Below, in pieces: positions 8,757 to 18,121 of a DNA stretch of 64,000 nucleotides. The stretch comes from Shewanella sp. VB17. GTDB lineage: Bacteria > Pseudomonadota > Gammaproteobacteria > Enterobacterales > Shewanellaceae. The position numbers were made by a program, and so were the translations under genes. Where the stretch lies: positions 2,418,001 to 2,482,000 of the forward strand of contig NZ_JABRVS010000001.1 of the NCBI RefSeq assembly GCF_013248905.1. The letters are read 5' to 3'. Each line of letters begins with the position of its first letter. Position 1 is the first letter of the stretch. The notes beneath the pieces were generated by a model. That model was not told the DNA's origin. It was given only the letters and a program-made list of their open reading frames with translations, and searched no databases.

Positions 8757-10259
8757 ATGCAAGATAAATTTATCATGGCCTTAGATCAAGGAACGACAAG
8801 TTCACGCGCCATTATTTTTGACCGTGCTGGTAACATGATTTCAATAGCACAAAAAGAATTTAGTCAAATTTACCCACATGCAGGTTGGGTTGAACACGAT
8901 CCCATGGAGATTTGGGAAAGCCAGCGTAGCGTTGCTATTGATGCACTCAGCCAATCCCAACTTAATAGTAATCAAATCGCTGCAATGGGGATCACAAATC
9001 AACGTGAAACAACGGTTATTTGGGATAGAGAAACAGGTCTTCCTATTTACAATGCAATTGTCTGGCAAGATCGTCGTACCGCAGCGTTCTGTGATACCTT
9101 GAAAAATGATGGCCTTGAACAAATGATCCGTGATAAAACGGGTTTACCTATCGATGCTTATTTTTCAGCCAGTAAAGTTAAATGGATTCTTGATAATATT
9201 GATGGTGCAAGAGAGCGAGCAAACGCTGGGAAACTCGCGTTTGGCACAATAGATTCATGGTTAGTGTGGAATTTGACAAAGGGGCAATCGCATATCACCG
9301 ATGTCACTAATGCTTCACGTACTATGTTATTTAATATCCATACACTGAGTTGGGATAATGAACTACTGGAATTACTCGATATTCCATTAAGTATGTTACC
9401 AGAAGTACGTTCATCCAGTGAGCATTATGGAGTCGTGGTTGATCCTTTATTAGGTGATCATATCCCAATTACGGGGATTGCTGGTGATCAACAAGCCGCC
9501 TTGTTTGGGCAGCAATGTACTCAGCCTGGCATGGTAAAAAATACATATGGGACAGGGTGTTTTATGATGATGAATACAGGCACTCAACCTGTGGCATCGC
9601 ATAATAATCTCATTACGACGATTGCTTGGCAATATAATGGGCAAACCCATTATGCACTCGAGGGAAGTATTTTTAGTGGTGGTGCTGTGGTGAAATGGCT
9701 ACGTGATGGGATAGGCTTAATTAACTCATCTGCAGAAGTCATGCAATTGGCAGGAAGTGTCAAAGACAGTGATGGTTTATATTTAGTGCCTGCTTTTGCT
9801 GGGTTAGGTGCCCCACATTGGAATCAAGAAGCGCGAGGCTCAATGTTCGGTGCGACACAAGGAACTACGGCTGCACATATTGCCCGTGCAGGATTAGAAA
9901 GTATTGCCTATCAAACACGTGATGTACTTAACGCAATGGAAGCAGATTCTGGTATTAGTGTGCCGGAATTACGTGTCGATGGTGGCGCCTCGGTGAATAA
10001 TTTATTAATGCAATTACAAGCTGATATCTTAGAACTTGGTGTTATCCGACCAAAAGTGACCGAAACAACGGCATTGGGCGCTGCTTATTTTGCGGGGTTA
10101 GCGGTAGGTTATTGGAATGATATTGATGACGTACAAGGACAGTGGCAATTGGATACACGTTTTGACCATAGTATGAGCAAGAGCGATATTGAACAGCGTA
10201 TAAAAGGTTGGCAGCGTGCTGTTGATGCAACTTGTTTTTGGGCTGATCAAGATAAATAA
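8757..10259 (+). CDS. glpK: Glycerol kinase
   Basis: Cytoplasmic FGGY-family kinase that phosphorylates glycerol with ATP, trapping it in the cell. 500 residues, the usual length. The N-terminal ATPase block ALDQGTTSSRAI, the region ITNQRETTVIWDRETG, the DVTNASRTMLFN segment and the FGGY signature region near DGGASVNNLLMQ are all present. A good ribosome binding site (GGAG near 8744) precedes the ATG. It is followed after 100 bases by glpF. The E. coli order is glpF then glpK; here it is reversed. Confidence 0.97.
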   Translation: MQDKFIMALDQGTTSSRAIIFDRAGNMISIAQKEFSQIYPHAGWVEHDPMEIWESQRSVAIDALSQSQLNSNQIAAMGITNQRETTVIWDRETGLPIYNAIVWQDRRTAAFCDTLKNDGLEQMIRDKTGLPIDAYFSASKVKWILDNIDGARERANAGKLAFGTIDSWLVWNLTKGQSHITDVTNASRTMLFNIHTLSWDNELLELLDIPLSMLPEVRSSSEHYGVVVDPLLGDHIPITGIAGDQQAALFGQQCTQPGMVKNTYGTGCFMMMNTGTQPVASHNNLITTIAWQYNGQTHYALEGSIFSGGAVVKWLRDGIGLINSSAEVMQLAGSVKDSDGLYLVPAFAGLGAPHWNQEARGSMFGATQGTTAAHIARAGLESIAYQTRDVLNAMEADSGISVPELRVDGGASVNNLLMQLQADILELGVIRPKVTETTALGAAYFAGLAVGYWNDIDDVQGQWQLDTRFDHSMSKSDIEQRIKGWQRAVDATCFWADQDK

Positions 10260-10359
10260 AAAGAACTCAGTGTTGATGTTTCAGTAGCATGGTTTTTTAA
10301 AGCAATGCAACTCAATTATCAATAATTGGTCTGCAACAATATAGGTTAATGGAATAATT

Positions 10360-11070
10360 ATGACTCCTCTTTTTGCTGAATTTATCGGTACCACGCTATT
10401 AGTGTTACTTGGGAATGGCGTGGTCGCCAATGTACTTTTAAATAAAACGAAAGGCCAGAACAGTGGTTTGATCGTGATTGCTTTTGGTTGGGCGATGGCG
10501 GTATTTATTGCCGCATTTAGTGTTGCAGCGTATAGCGGAGCACATTTAAATCCAGCTGTCACACTGGCATTGGCTTTGTGTAATAAGTTTGCTTGGAGTG
10601 GGGTTTTTGGCTACATTTGTGCGCAAATGGCAGGGGGCATGGTAGGGGCATTTCTAGTGTGGTTTATTTATAGAAAACACTTTGAAGATACTGAATGTGG
10701 TGATACTAAACTAGCTGTTTTTTGTACAGGGCCTGCAATACGCAGTATGTCGGGGAATTTAGCGTCAGAAGTCATTGCCACGTTTGTATTGGTATTTGCT
10801 ATTTTACATATGGTGTCGCCACAGGTGTCTTTAGGGGCGATGGATGCCTTACCTGTCGGATTGGTCGTACTTGGTATTGGTGTGTCATTGGGTGGCACGA
10901 CAGGTTATGCAATGAATCCAGCACGTGATTTAGCACCACGTATTATGCATTCTATACTGCCCATTGCCGCCAAACGTGATAGTGATTGGTCTTATTCTTG
11001 GATCCCAGTCGTCGGCTCATTAACTGGTGGGGCATTAGCTGCAAGTTTACATCTTGTCTTAGCATTGTAA
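10360..11070 (+). CDS. glpF: Glycerol uptake facilitator (aquaglyceroporin)
   Basis: Inner-membrane channel for glycerol. 236 residues with six predicted membrane helices and the two half-helix NPA motifs, NPAVT at residues 64-68 and NPARD at 185-189. The Asp after the second NPA-Arg is typical of glycerol-conducting members. It is shorter than E. coli GlpF (281 residues); the missing residues appear to be in loops and the C-terminal tail. It sits between glpK and glpD and is followed by a strong terminator at 11094. Confidence 0.93.
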   Translation: MTPLFAEFIGTTLLVLLGNGVVANVLLNKTKGQNSGLIVIAFGWAMAVFIAAFSVAAYSGAHLNPAVTLALALCNKFAWSGVFGYICAQMAGGMVGAFLVWFIYRKHFEDTECGDTKLAVFCTGPAIRSMSGNLASEVIATFVLVFAILHMVSPQVSLGAMDALPVGLVVLGIGVSLGGTTGYAMNPARDLAPRIMHSILPIAAKRDSDWSYSWIPVVGSLTGGALAASLHLVLAL

Positions 11071-11093
11071 ATAACAGGTTTAATATAGTGAAG

Positions 11094-11123
11094 TAAAAAA
11101 CCACAGCTTGCTGTGGTTTTTTT
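11094..11123 (+). terminator. Intrinsic terminator after glpF
   Basis: CCACAGCTTGCTGTGG (11101-11116) folds into a hairpin flanked by an A-run and followed by seven or more Ts. It separates glpKF from glpD. Confidence 0.9.
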
Positions 11124-11185
11124 ATGGATATACACGGCACTGAAATATAAATAACAATAAAGCGAATCTTTTCGAAAATTAAATG

Positions 11186-11251
11186 TTGTTTAATGTTCGT
11201 TTCTGGCGTAAATTTAGCCTGTTGAAACATTCATTCGAACAAGAGTATTTT
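11186..11251 (+). promoter_or_regulatory. Possible GlpR half-sites upstream of glpD
   Basis: AATGTTCG near 11190 and TTCGAACA near 11234 resemble half-sites of the E. coli GlpR operator (ATGTTCG...CGAACAT). A similar ATTGTTCG occurs near 8638 upstream of glpK. Spacing is imperfect, so these are tentative. Confidence 0.35.
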
Positions 11252-12808
11252 ATGATTTATGATCTGTTAGTGATTGGTGGTGGCATTAATGGTGCGGGGA
11301 TTGCGCGTGACGCTGCTGGCCGTGGTTTATCTGTTTTATTGTGTGAAAAAGATGATTTAGCACAGCATACTTCATCGGCTAGCACTAAATTAATTCATGG
11401 AGGATTACGTTATCTTGAGCACTATGAATTTTCACTTGTGCGTAAATCATTAAAAGAACGTGAAATATTACTCCGTTCTGCGCCACATATCATTGGACCT
11501 CTACGTTTCATTATGCCCCATGCGCCTGAACAACGACCGACTTGGTTGATTCGAGCGGGATTATTTCTTTATGATCACTTGGCCAAACGGGAAATACTGC
11601 CTGGAAGTGAGTCGATTAAATTGGGCCAACATCTTACTGGTGAACCGTTAAAAAAAGGATTCAAGCAGGGTTTTGCTTATTCAGATGCTTGGGTACAAGA
11701 TGCAAGACTTGTGGTATTAAATGCGCTTGATGCTAGAGAGCGCAGTGCGCACATATTGACACAAACCGAAGTGATTGCCGCAAGACGAGAGGGCCAATAT
11801 TGGCATGTATCATTAAAAAACAGTGACGGAGAAATAGAAGACGTTATCGCTAAGGGAGTGGTGAATGCCGCGGGTCCATGGGTGGACAACATTTTAGGTC
11901 AGGTTACTCAAACGGGCTCAGCGCACAAGATGCGGCTAGTTAAAGGTAGCCATATTATTGTTAAGCGACTTTTCGATCATCCTTATGCTTACATTTTTCA
12001 AAACCCAGATAAGCGTATTATTTTTGCCATACCCTATGAAAATGATTTCACTCTCATTGGTACCACGGATGTTGAATACCAAGGTGATCCAGGAGAAGTG
12101 ACCATTGACCATGCTGAAGTAGAGTATTTATGCCAGATGAGTAATCGCTATTTTGAACAACAAATAATGCCGAGTGATGTGATTGCAACCATGTCTGGCG
12201 TACGACCATTATTTAATGATGAGGCTAATAGTGCGGCGAGTGTGACTCGTGATTATTCGTTAGAGCTTTGCTTTGAAAATAATGCAGCACCTTTGGTGTC
12301 AATTTTTGGAGGAAAACTAACCTCTTATCGCAAATTAGCTGAAGAAGCGATTGATTTGATCGCGCCTCACTTAGGCAACAAGCAAGGACGTTGGACAGAA
12401 GGTGAGTGTTTACCGGGAGGAGATATACCCAATATGGATATGTCTCATTTTATTCAGCTATGTCAAGAAAGATACCCTTGGATCCCAGCAACAATTATCG
12501 TACGCTATGCCAAGTCTTATGGCACTCGGCTACATCAGCTTATTGGCTCAGCAAAGTCACTCGATCAGCTTGGGATAGAAATTGCCCCTACTCTTTTTGA
12601 AGCAGAGGTCATGTACTTAATCAATGTTGAATGGGCAAAAACAGCACAAGACATTATATGGCGCCGTTCAAAATTGCAGTTACATCTCCAAGACAGTGAT
12701 ATTGCAAAGTTAGAAGACTGGCTCGCTGTTCACTTTAGTTCAGCGGCAGCGTTAACAAATAACCTTGCTTGGTCTACATCATTGACGACGGGGGAGGTGT
12801 CCATATAA
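11252..12808 (+). CDS. glpD: Aerobic glycerol-3-phosphate dehydrogenase
   Basis: Membrane-associated FAD enzyme that oxidises glycerol 3-phosphate to dihydroxyacetone phosphate and passes electrons to quinone. 518 residues from ATG 11252, chosen because the family N-terminus (MIYDLLVIGGGINGAG, the FAD-binding GxGxxG fold) begins there; the frame extends upstream to 11183 without family similarity. Conserved blocks include LIHGGLRYLEHYEFSLV, VNAAGPWVDN, IIGTTDVEYQGDP-type sequence and SGVRPLF, then FGGKLTSYRKLAE. The length is close to E. coli GlpD (501). It completes the glycerol pathway with glpK and glpF. Confidence 0.96.
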   Translation: MIYDLLVIGGGINGAGIARDAAGRGLSVLLCEKDDLAQHTSSASTKLIHGGLRYLEHYEFSLVRKSLKEREILLRSAPHIIGPLRFIMPHAPEQRPTWLIRAGLFLYDHLAKREILPGSESIKLGQHLTGEPLKKGFKQGFAYSDAWVQDARLVVLNALDARERSAHILTQTEVIAARREGQYWHVSLKNSDGEIEDVIAKGVVNAAGPWVDNILGQVTQTGSAHKMRLVKGSHIIVKRLFDHPYAYIFQNPDKRIIFAIPYENDFTLIGTTDVEYQGDPGEVTIDHAEVEYLCQMSNRYFEQQIMPSDVIATMSGVRPLFNDEANSAASVTRDYSLELCFENNAAPLVSIFGGKLTSYRKLAEEAIDLIAPHLGNKQGRWTEGECLPGGDIPNMDMSHFIQLCQERYPWIPATIIVRYAKSYGTRLHQLIGSAKSLDQLGIEIAPTLFEAEVMYLINVEWAKTAQDIIWRRSKLQLHLQDSDIAKLEDWLAVHFSSAAALTNNLAWSTSLTTGEVSI

Positions 12809-13109
12809 ATATTTACCCTACCGCGATGCTATCGTCATGAATGGCTGGGCTAAGATGAGCCAGTCAAACAGTGTAATATCATGTCGCGTGCTAGGATCTG
12901 CTTTGAACGCAATAGGATGCCATTTTATAATTTTCTATTGTTATATCTCTCCAAAAACTAAGCTTTATGACTGGATTAGCAGTAAAGCACTTAAGTTACC
13001 AATGAAAAGCGATGCCTCTATACGAGTAAGCTTGTATCCAGTCTGTGACCCTCCATCTTACTTGAATCGGCCATGTTACAGGTTCAGATACACCAATACA
13101 GAGCCAAAT

Positions 13110-13337
13110 AACCTGAACTCGGGATAACGAGTGTCAGACATGTCTTATTTTTAATTAAAATCAACAAGTTAAACTCCATCTGTTGTTATTCACCCACCCA
13201 CTTGCTTAATGCCGACATTTTTGTCGATATCAAGGCGGGATTTCGTACGTAATAGCTGGCTATGACTAGAAAGCACAACAAAGATAGGGGCCAAAATAGC
13301 GATATTAAGCGGCGCTGCTTACACCCGAGCTCAGGTT
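13110..13337. repeat. MITE-like element bounded by inverted repeats
   Basis: AACCTGAACTCGGG at 13110-13123 is the inverted complement (13 of 14 positions) of CCCGAGCTCAGGTT at 13324-13337. They enclose about 200 bases with no gene and a different base composition from the flanks. The layout suggests a non-autonomous mobile element or dispersed palindromic repeat; copies elsewhere cannot be checked here. Confidence 0.5.
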
Positions 13338-13704
13338 AAATAGGTCGCTATAGCGTATTGGTATTCCTATTTTTCATTGTGGTGTCATGGTTAATAGTGG
13401 CTCTCTTTCATTTTTGCGGTATTTTGTGCTGATTAAGCATGATTCTAACAATGTACAGATGGTGTACTTTACTGTTTACTCTTCAGTTTTTTTGTTACAT
13501 TAGATGTCAAAGTTAACATTTGATATTTTATTGTATTATTTTGTTTCTGTGTTATTTAGTTAAATAATCTGTAAATACCCCCTAACAACTCATTATTTAG
13601 CTGAATATTTGCTGAATAGTGTCTAAATAATACAATTATACCACTGAAATATGCTTTGAATGATTGGTTGTTACTTGGGTGTTTATGATTTCCGAAGTAA
13701 TTTC

Positions 13705-13720
13705 TGTGATCTGTATCACA
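13705..13720. promoter_or_regulatory. Predicted CRP-binding site
   Basis: TGTGATCTGTATCACA has both perfect CRP half-sites (TGTGA and TCACA) with a 6-base spacer. It lies about 290 bases upstream of the TonB-dependent receptor start, so the receptor is likely under cAMP-CRP control. Confidence 0.75.
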
Positions 13721-14008
13721 CTTACAATATTTTGGTAGGTTGCCGTATTGTTGCTAACTGATTGGTGTTAAATGTCGTAAAAACTATAAATACTAGTGTT
13801 TAACTCTGTCTTTGTGTTGTTGGTAGTTTTATTTTTATTTACCCTCATAGTTACTTACCTTTTTTATTGTTTTAATCAACCTTTTGGCATCATTGGTTAA
13901 TGAGGTTGAGAATTGACTGTGTTCTGGTGAATCTTCACTATCAGACTAAGCGCTGCACGATTACATATTTACACATAGAAAAGCGCAATAATTAGGGAGT
14001 CAGCTTAC

Positions 14009-16627
14009 ATGTTAACAAAATCACTCTATTCACCTAGTCAATTAACCTCAGCGATTAAGCTAAGTTTAATTGCCGCCGTATCAACCACAGCATTGACCGT
14101 TTCAACCCATGTCGTTGCCGCAGAAGATAATGTGGAACGTATTGAAGTGACGGGATCACGAATTCAACGAAGCGACATGGAAACGGCATCACCGGTTACA
14201 GTGATTGATGCGGCAACCATTAGATCTGAAGGTTACACATCCGTTGGTGAGTTATTACAAGCGCAAACATCAATGGCTGGTGCTGCTGAGGGAGCAAGCA
14301 GTAACAACGGCTCAGGTGGTATCGCGAAAGTCGATCTGCGTGGGATGGGACCTGAGCGCACTTTAGTATTGCTCGATGGACGGCGTATGGTGAACTCTGG
14401 CGCTGGTGCGGACAGCTCAGTGGATCTTAACTCTATTCCCGTTGCTATGATTGCTCGGGTTGAAATATTAAAAGATGGCGCCTCTGCGGTATATGGCTCA
14501 GATGCGATTGCCGGCGTTGTGAACATTATCACTAAGAAAGATTTTGAAGGTTTCCAGTTTGATGTCACTGGCGGCATGACAGATAAGAGTGACGGTGAAA
14601 ATGGTGATATCAGTGCACTTTACGGGTTTAATACTGATACGGGGAATTATACCTTTGGTGCGGCTTATTCAGAACGCAAAGCCGTCATCCAATCTGATAG
14701 GGATTGGACAGATGCAGGTAACAGTTCGTTTACTCCACAAGGTGGGATTGTTGGGAATAAATTTGATGAAAATGGTAATCCAGAACTTGATGATAAAGGT
14801 AATATAAAACAAGAAGTTAAAAATAATAATAACGGAGTTTGGGGGCCGCAAGAGCAAGGCTATGATTTTACTCAAGATAGCTATTATCAAACACCAAGTA
14901 AGCGTTATAGCTTGTTCGCCAATATGACTCAAGAATTGGGTTCTGATATCGTTTTGACTGGTGATATCCTTTACACCAAGCGCCAATCTAACCAGCAGTT
15001 AGCCGCCCAACCGGCCGACTTATTGTTAGATGTCTGTCAAGCGGGCCAAGATAAATCGACGTGTGTCGATATTGATAATGATATGGCTGCTGCGGGTATT
15101 GTTGCCGATGAAAATGGACAAGTGAATTATCGAAAACGCATGAATGACGTTGGACCGCGCATTTACAGTCAAGATACAGATACGTATCGAATATCAGCAG
15201 GTCTTGCAGGTTCATTAGATGTCAATACCGGCATGAATTGGGATGTGTCTTATACTTACGGTAACAACAAAGCCACAGATTCAGTTGAAAATGCCATCAA
15301 TGCCAATTTAATGACCAATGCTATTTATGCCGATCAAGGTCCCTGGTTTAGCGGTGAGCCAGTGACAGATCAAGGCTTGTTAGACAGTGTGGGTTATACC
15401 GAAGAATCTGATGGTGGCAATGAGCAACATGTATTTGCAGCGGGTCTCAATGGCGAGTTAATGGAGCTGGATGCGGGTGCGGTTGGCTTTGCTATTGGGG
15501 TTGAATACCGTTACGAAAGTGGTTATTACAACCCAGATCCTCTTGTTGTGGCCGGCGAAAGTACTGCAGCGCAACAAGATCCAACTGAAGGCAGTTATGA
15601 TGTTTTTTCCGTATATCAAGAAATTAGTGTGCCCTTCACCGACAAGTTAACCGGTGAATTTGCCCTGCGTTATGATGAATATTCCACTTTTGGCAGTGCG
15701 GCGACCTGGAAAGTCGGGTTAACCTATGAAGCCACCGATGATTTGATGCTTAGAACGGTTGCCTCAACCGGATTTCGCGCCCCGAGTGTGACAGAGCTAT
15801 ACGGCGGAGATACCGGCTCTTATGATTATTTAACTGATCCTTGGGGCAGAGAGCAAGATCCACAAATATTAGTTAATTATACTTCAGATGATGATCTACA
15901 AGCCGAAGAGTCTGAGTCTTATACCGCGGGGTTGGTTTATTCACCTAGCTATGTTGATGGCATGTCATTAACCCTTGATTGGTGGCGGATTAAAATTGAC
16001 AATGCCATTGCGCGCCAGAACACTCAAACTGGGCTTAATGAGTGTAATAAAGGTATTCAGTCAGCTTGTGATGAGTTTAACATCGGTGAAGATGGCGATT
16101 TAACCAATCTGACCAGCTCGCTTACAAACGTGGGTTCTCAAGACACCAGTGGGATTGATTTTAACCTAGCGTACAGCTTTGAAGGCTTAGGTTTAGACTG
16201 GACTATTAGCAACGACACAACCTACTTGCTCAATTTCGAGCAGGATGGTGAAGATTATACAGGGACTATCGATGGCAACTTTGGTGCTTATGCTCAAGTG
16301 CGTAACAACTTTAGTATTAAGGCTGCACGAGGTGATTGGAGTGTGATGTATTTTAATCGCTATATCGGTGAAATGGATGATGAATATACCGACACAGATG
16401 CAAATGATAAGCCGTATGATGTTGTAGGAAAAGTCGATGCTGTTCTCTATCACAATGTTTCCGGTACTTATCATATCAACGATGAGATAATGTTGAGCCT
16501 TGGGGTTAAAAACCTAACCGATGAAGAGCCATCAACCGTGTCTAACGGCACTGCTGGTGGTACCATCCCTGAAGTGTATGACACCATAGGCCGTCAGTAT
16601 TATGCTGGTGTTAGCATGACGTTCTAA
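14009..16627 (+). CDS. TonB-dependent outer-membrane receptor
   Basis: 872-residue outer-membrane transporter. A signal peptide runs to about residue 38 (hydrophobic core LSLIAAVSTTALTV, cleavage after VAA). The TonB box-like segment VERIEVTGSRI and plug domain (ASPVTVIDAATIRSEGYTSVGELLQ, then DLRGMGPERTLVLLDGRRMV) follow. The long C-terminal part has alternating beta strands, conserved TGFRAPSVTELYGG, and ends in an aromatic residue (SMTF) as outer-membrane barrels do. The substrate is unknown; this RIQRSDMET-type receptor class commonly serves carbohydrates, peptides or siderophores. No Fur box was found, while a perfect CRP site lies upstream, which favours a carbon source. It is a single-gene unit ended by a hairpin terminator. 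Confidence 0.93.
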   Translation: MLTKSLYSPSQLTSAIKLSLIAAVSTTALTVSTHVVAAEDNVERIEVTGSRIQRSDMETASPVTVIDAATIRSEGYTSVGELLQAQTSMAGAAEGASSNNGSGGIAKVDLRGMGPERTLVLLDGRRMVNSGAGADSSVDLNSIPVAMIARVEILKDGASAVYGSDAIAGVVNIITKKDFEGFQFDVTGGMTDKSDGENGDISALYGFNTDTGNYTFGAAYSERKAVIQSDRDWTDAGNSSFTPQGGIVGNKFDENGNPELDDKGNIKQEVKNNNNGVWGPQEQGYDFTQDSYYQTPSKRYSLFANMTQELGSDIVLTGDILYTKRQSNQQLAAQPADLLLDVCQAGQDKSTCVDIDNDMAAAGIVADENGQVNYRKRMNDVGPRIYSQDTDTYRISAGLAGSLDVNTGMNWDVSYTYGNNKATDSVENAINANLMTNAIYADQGPWFSGEPVTDQGLLDSVGYTEESDGGNEQHVFAAGLNGELMELDAGAVGFAIGVEYRYESGYYNPDPLVVAGESTAAQQDPTEGSYDVFSVYQEISVPFTDKLTGEFALRYDEYSTFGSAATWKVGLTYEATDDLMLRTVASTGFRAPSVTELYGGDTGSYDYLTDPWGREQDPQILVNYTSDDDLQAEESESYTAGLVYSPSYVDGMSLTLDWWRIKIDNAIARQNTQTGLNECNKGIQSACDEFNIGEDGDLTNLTSSLTNVGSQDTSGIDFNLAYSFEGLGLDWTISNDTTYLLNFEQDGEDYTGTIDGNFGAYAQVRNNFSIKAARGDWSVMYFNRYIGEMDDEYTDTDANDKPYDVVGKVDAVLYHNVSGTYHINDEIMLSLGVKNLTDEEPSTVSNGTAGGTIPEVYDTIGRQYYAGVSMTF

Positions 16628-16639
16628 AATGATACCTGT

Positions 16640-16680
16640 ACAGTAAAAAAAAGCGCCTTTATGGCGCTTTTTTACTGTTT
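16640..16680. terminator. Bidirectional terminator between TonB receptor and gloA
   Basis: CAGTAAAAAAAAGCGCC (16641-16657) pairs with GGCGCTTTTTTACTG across a TTTAT loop. GC core plus A- and T-tracts on both sides suit the two convergent genes. Confidence 0.9.
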
Positions 16681-16700
16681 ATTGAAAAGACTTAATAATC

Positions 16701-17111
16701 TTAGTCCAGTCCCTTAGTAACCGAACGCATTTGAATTAATTCAATTTTATAGCCATCAGGATCTTCGATGAAAGCGATTTCAGTTTTCCCACCAGCCACC
16801 GGACCTGGCGCTCTGACTATTTTCCCCCCAGCTTGCTCGATAGATTGACAGCGAGCATAAATGTCTTGTTCACCTATGGCCAAATGACCAAAAGCATCAC
16901 CGTGCTCATAGTGATCAGTATCCCAGTTATAAGTGAGTTCAATGACAGCAGTGCCTGTTGATTCCTTATCAAAACCGACAAATGCCAAGGTGTATCGATA
17001 TTCCTTGTTTTCAGAGCGGCGCAGTAGGGTCATGCCGAGTACATGAGTGTAAAATGCAATACTGGCTTCAAGGTTGGTTACGCGGATCATGGTATGCAGC
17101 AGCTGTGGCAT
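16701..17111 (-). CDS. gloA: Lactoylglutathione lyase (glyoxalase I)
   Basis: Metalloenzyme that isomerises the methylglyoxal-glutathione hemithioacetal to S-lactoylglutathione. 136 residues, the size of E. coli GloA (135). The four metal ligands of the family are visible: His6 (LLHTM), Glu58 (VIELTYNW), His76 (FGHLAI) and Glu124 (GYKIELI). EDPDGYKIEL is the family C-terminal signature. Methylglyoxal arises from dihydroxyacetone phosphate, the product of the nearby glycerol pathway, though the two loci are not co-transcribed. It is convergent with the TonB receptor gene. Confidence 0.96.
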   Translation of the reverse strand: MPQLLHTMIRVTNLEASIAFYTHVLGMTLLRRSENKEYRYTLAFVGFDKESTGTAVIELTYNWDTDHYEHGDAFGHLAIGEQDIYARCQSIEQAGGKIVRAPGPVAGGKTEIAFIEDPDGYKIELIQMRSVTKGLD

Positions 17112-17278
17112 AATGTTCTCTTAGATTGATGATTGGGCTGGGCGGTTGTTAATTTATGACACTGGAATATAGCATGAATGAGGCTAATCTTGCGTGGCTT
17201 CACATATATTTCTGACAGGAGTTGGCAAGTGATTGATAAGAGGCAATAATAAACTAGACCGAATTTTTGGAGTATTCA

Positions 17279-17362
17279 ATGGACATTGAATTAAAAATGG
17301 CGCTCGTAACAACGCTTATTATAGGCGTGTTTCTCTCTATTTTCTTTGTATGTTTATATTAA
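17279..17362 (+). CDS. ynhF: 27-residue YnhF-like small membrane protein
   Basis: ATG at 17279 preceded by a good ribosome binding site (TTGGAG, six-base spacing) and ended by TAA at 17360. The product has a polar start (MDIELKMALVTT) and one hydrophobic membrane span. The LK-x-x-LVTT-x-I pattern matches E. coli YnhF (29 residues), a small membrane protein of unknown function. A strong intrinsic terminator at 17374 follows directly. The ribosome binding site, family match and terminator together make this a real gene despite its size. It lies between divergent gloA and convergent nth. Confidence 0.75.
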   Translation: MDIELKMALVTTLIIGVFLSIFFVCLY

Positions 17363-17373
17363 AGACGATAGCA

Positions 17374-17401
17374 ATAAAAAAGCCGCCTAGCGGCATTTTT
17401 T
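17374..17401 (+). terminator. Intrinsic terminator after the YnhF-like gene
   Basis: GCCGC-CTA-GCGGC hairpin preceded by six As and followed by ATTTTTT. It also reads as a terminator on the minus strand for the convergent nth operon end at 17441. Confidence 0.88.
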
Positions 17402-17440
17402 ATGTGTGTAATAAGGTGTTTGGGAGCCGGTGTTGAGGTG

Positions 17441-18079
17441 TCATACAGCATAGACTTTGTCTTTAAATTCACATAGATCTTCAATTAAGCAGCTACCACA
17501 GCGAGGCTTACGGGCGATGCAAGTGTAGCGCCCTTGGAGAATGAACCAGTGATGTACGTCGACTTTGAACTCGGCAGGTACTACTTTCAACATTTTTTCT
17601 TCGACTTGATCGACATTTTTGCCCATGGCAAATTTTGTTCTGTTAGCCACACGAAAAATATGGGTGTCGACGGCAATGGTTGGCCAGCCAAATGCTGTAT
17701 TTAACACCACATTGGCAGTTTTACGGCCCACACCGGGCAAGGCTTCAAGTGCTTCACGATCTTCGGGGACGTTACTATTGTGCTTATTGATTAAGATGCC
17801 ACAGGCCTTGATGACGTTGATGGCCTTGTTATTATATAACCCAATGGTTTTGATATACTCTTTGAGTCCATCAACCCCTAAATCATAGATAGATTGAGGT
17901 GTGTTAGCCACGGGGAAAAGTCTATCAGTGGCTTTGTTGACACTCACATCTGTTGCTTGGGCCGACAAGGTGACCGCAACAAGCAGCTCAAATGGGCTCG
18001 AAAAATTAAGTTCAGTTTCTGGATGAGGGTTATTATCTCTTAAGATCGCTAAAATAGCGTGCCTTTTTGCCTTATTCAT
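17441..18079 (-). CDS. nth: Endonuclease III
   Basis: DNA N-glycosylase/AP lyase that removes oxidised pyrimidines. 212 residues. Catalytic Lys120 lies in the helix-hairpin-helix LPGVGRKTANVV and Asp138 in VDTHIFRV. The [4Fe-4S] cluster cysteines fall at 187, 194, 197 and 203 (C-x6-C-x2-C-x5-C), identical numbering to E. coli. It is the last gene after rnfE with a 42-base gap, the classic rnf-nth arrangement of gammaproteobacteria. Confidence 0.97.
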   Translation of the reverse strand: MNKAKRHAILAILRDNNPHPETELNFSSPFELLVAVTLSAQATDVSVNKATDRLFPVANTPQSIYDLGVDGLKEYIKTIGLYNNKAINVIKACGILINKHNSNVPEDREALEALPGVGRKTANVVLNTAFGWPTIAVDTHIFRVANRTKFAMGKNVDQVEEKMLKVVPAEFKVDVHHWFILQGRYTCIARKPRCGSCLIEDLCEFKDKVYAV

Positions 18080-18121
18080 TTCTATTTAACACTCTACTTT
18101 TATGTCAATGGGTATAAAGGG

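Larger units (their letters stand above)
12809..14008. other. 1.2-kb non-coding region before the TonB receptor gene
   Basis: Two parts can be distinguished. From about 13108 to 13341 lies a MITE-like inverted-repeat element. From about 13400 to 14008 the DNA is strongly AT-rich and holds a perfect CRP-type palindrome at 13705. A 96-residue frame at 12837-13127 has no recognisable features and overlaps the repeat, so it was not called as a gene. Confidence 0.6.

Noticed and set aside
12837..13127. 96-residue plus-strand frame after glpD
   Set aside because: No recognised motifs, atypical composition, and its end overlaps the MITE-like inverted repeat.
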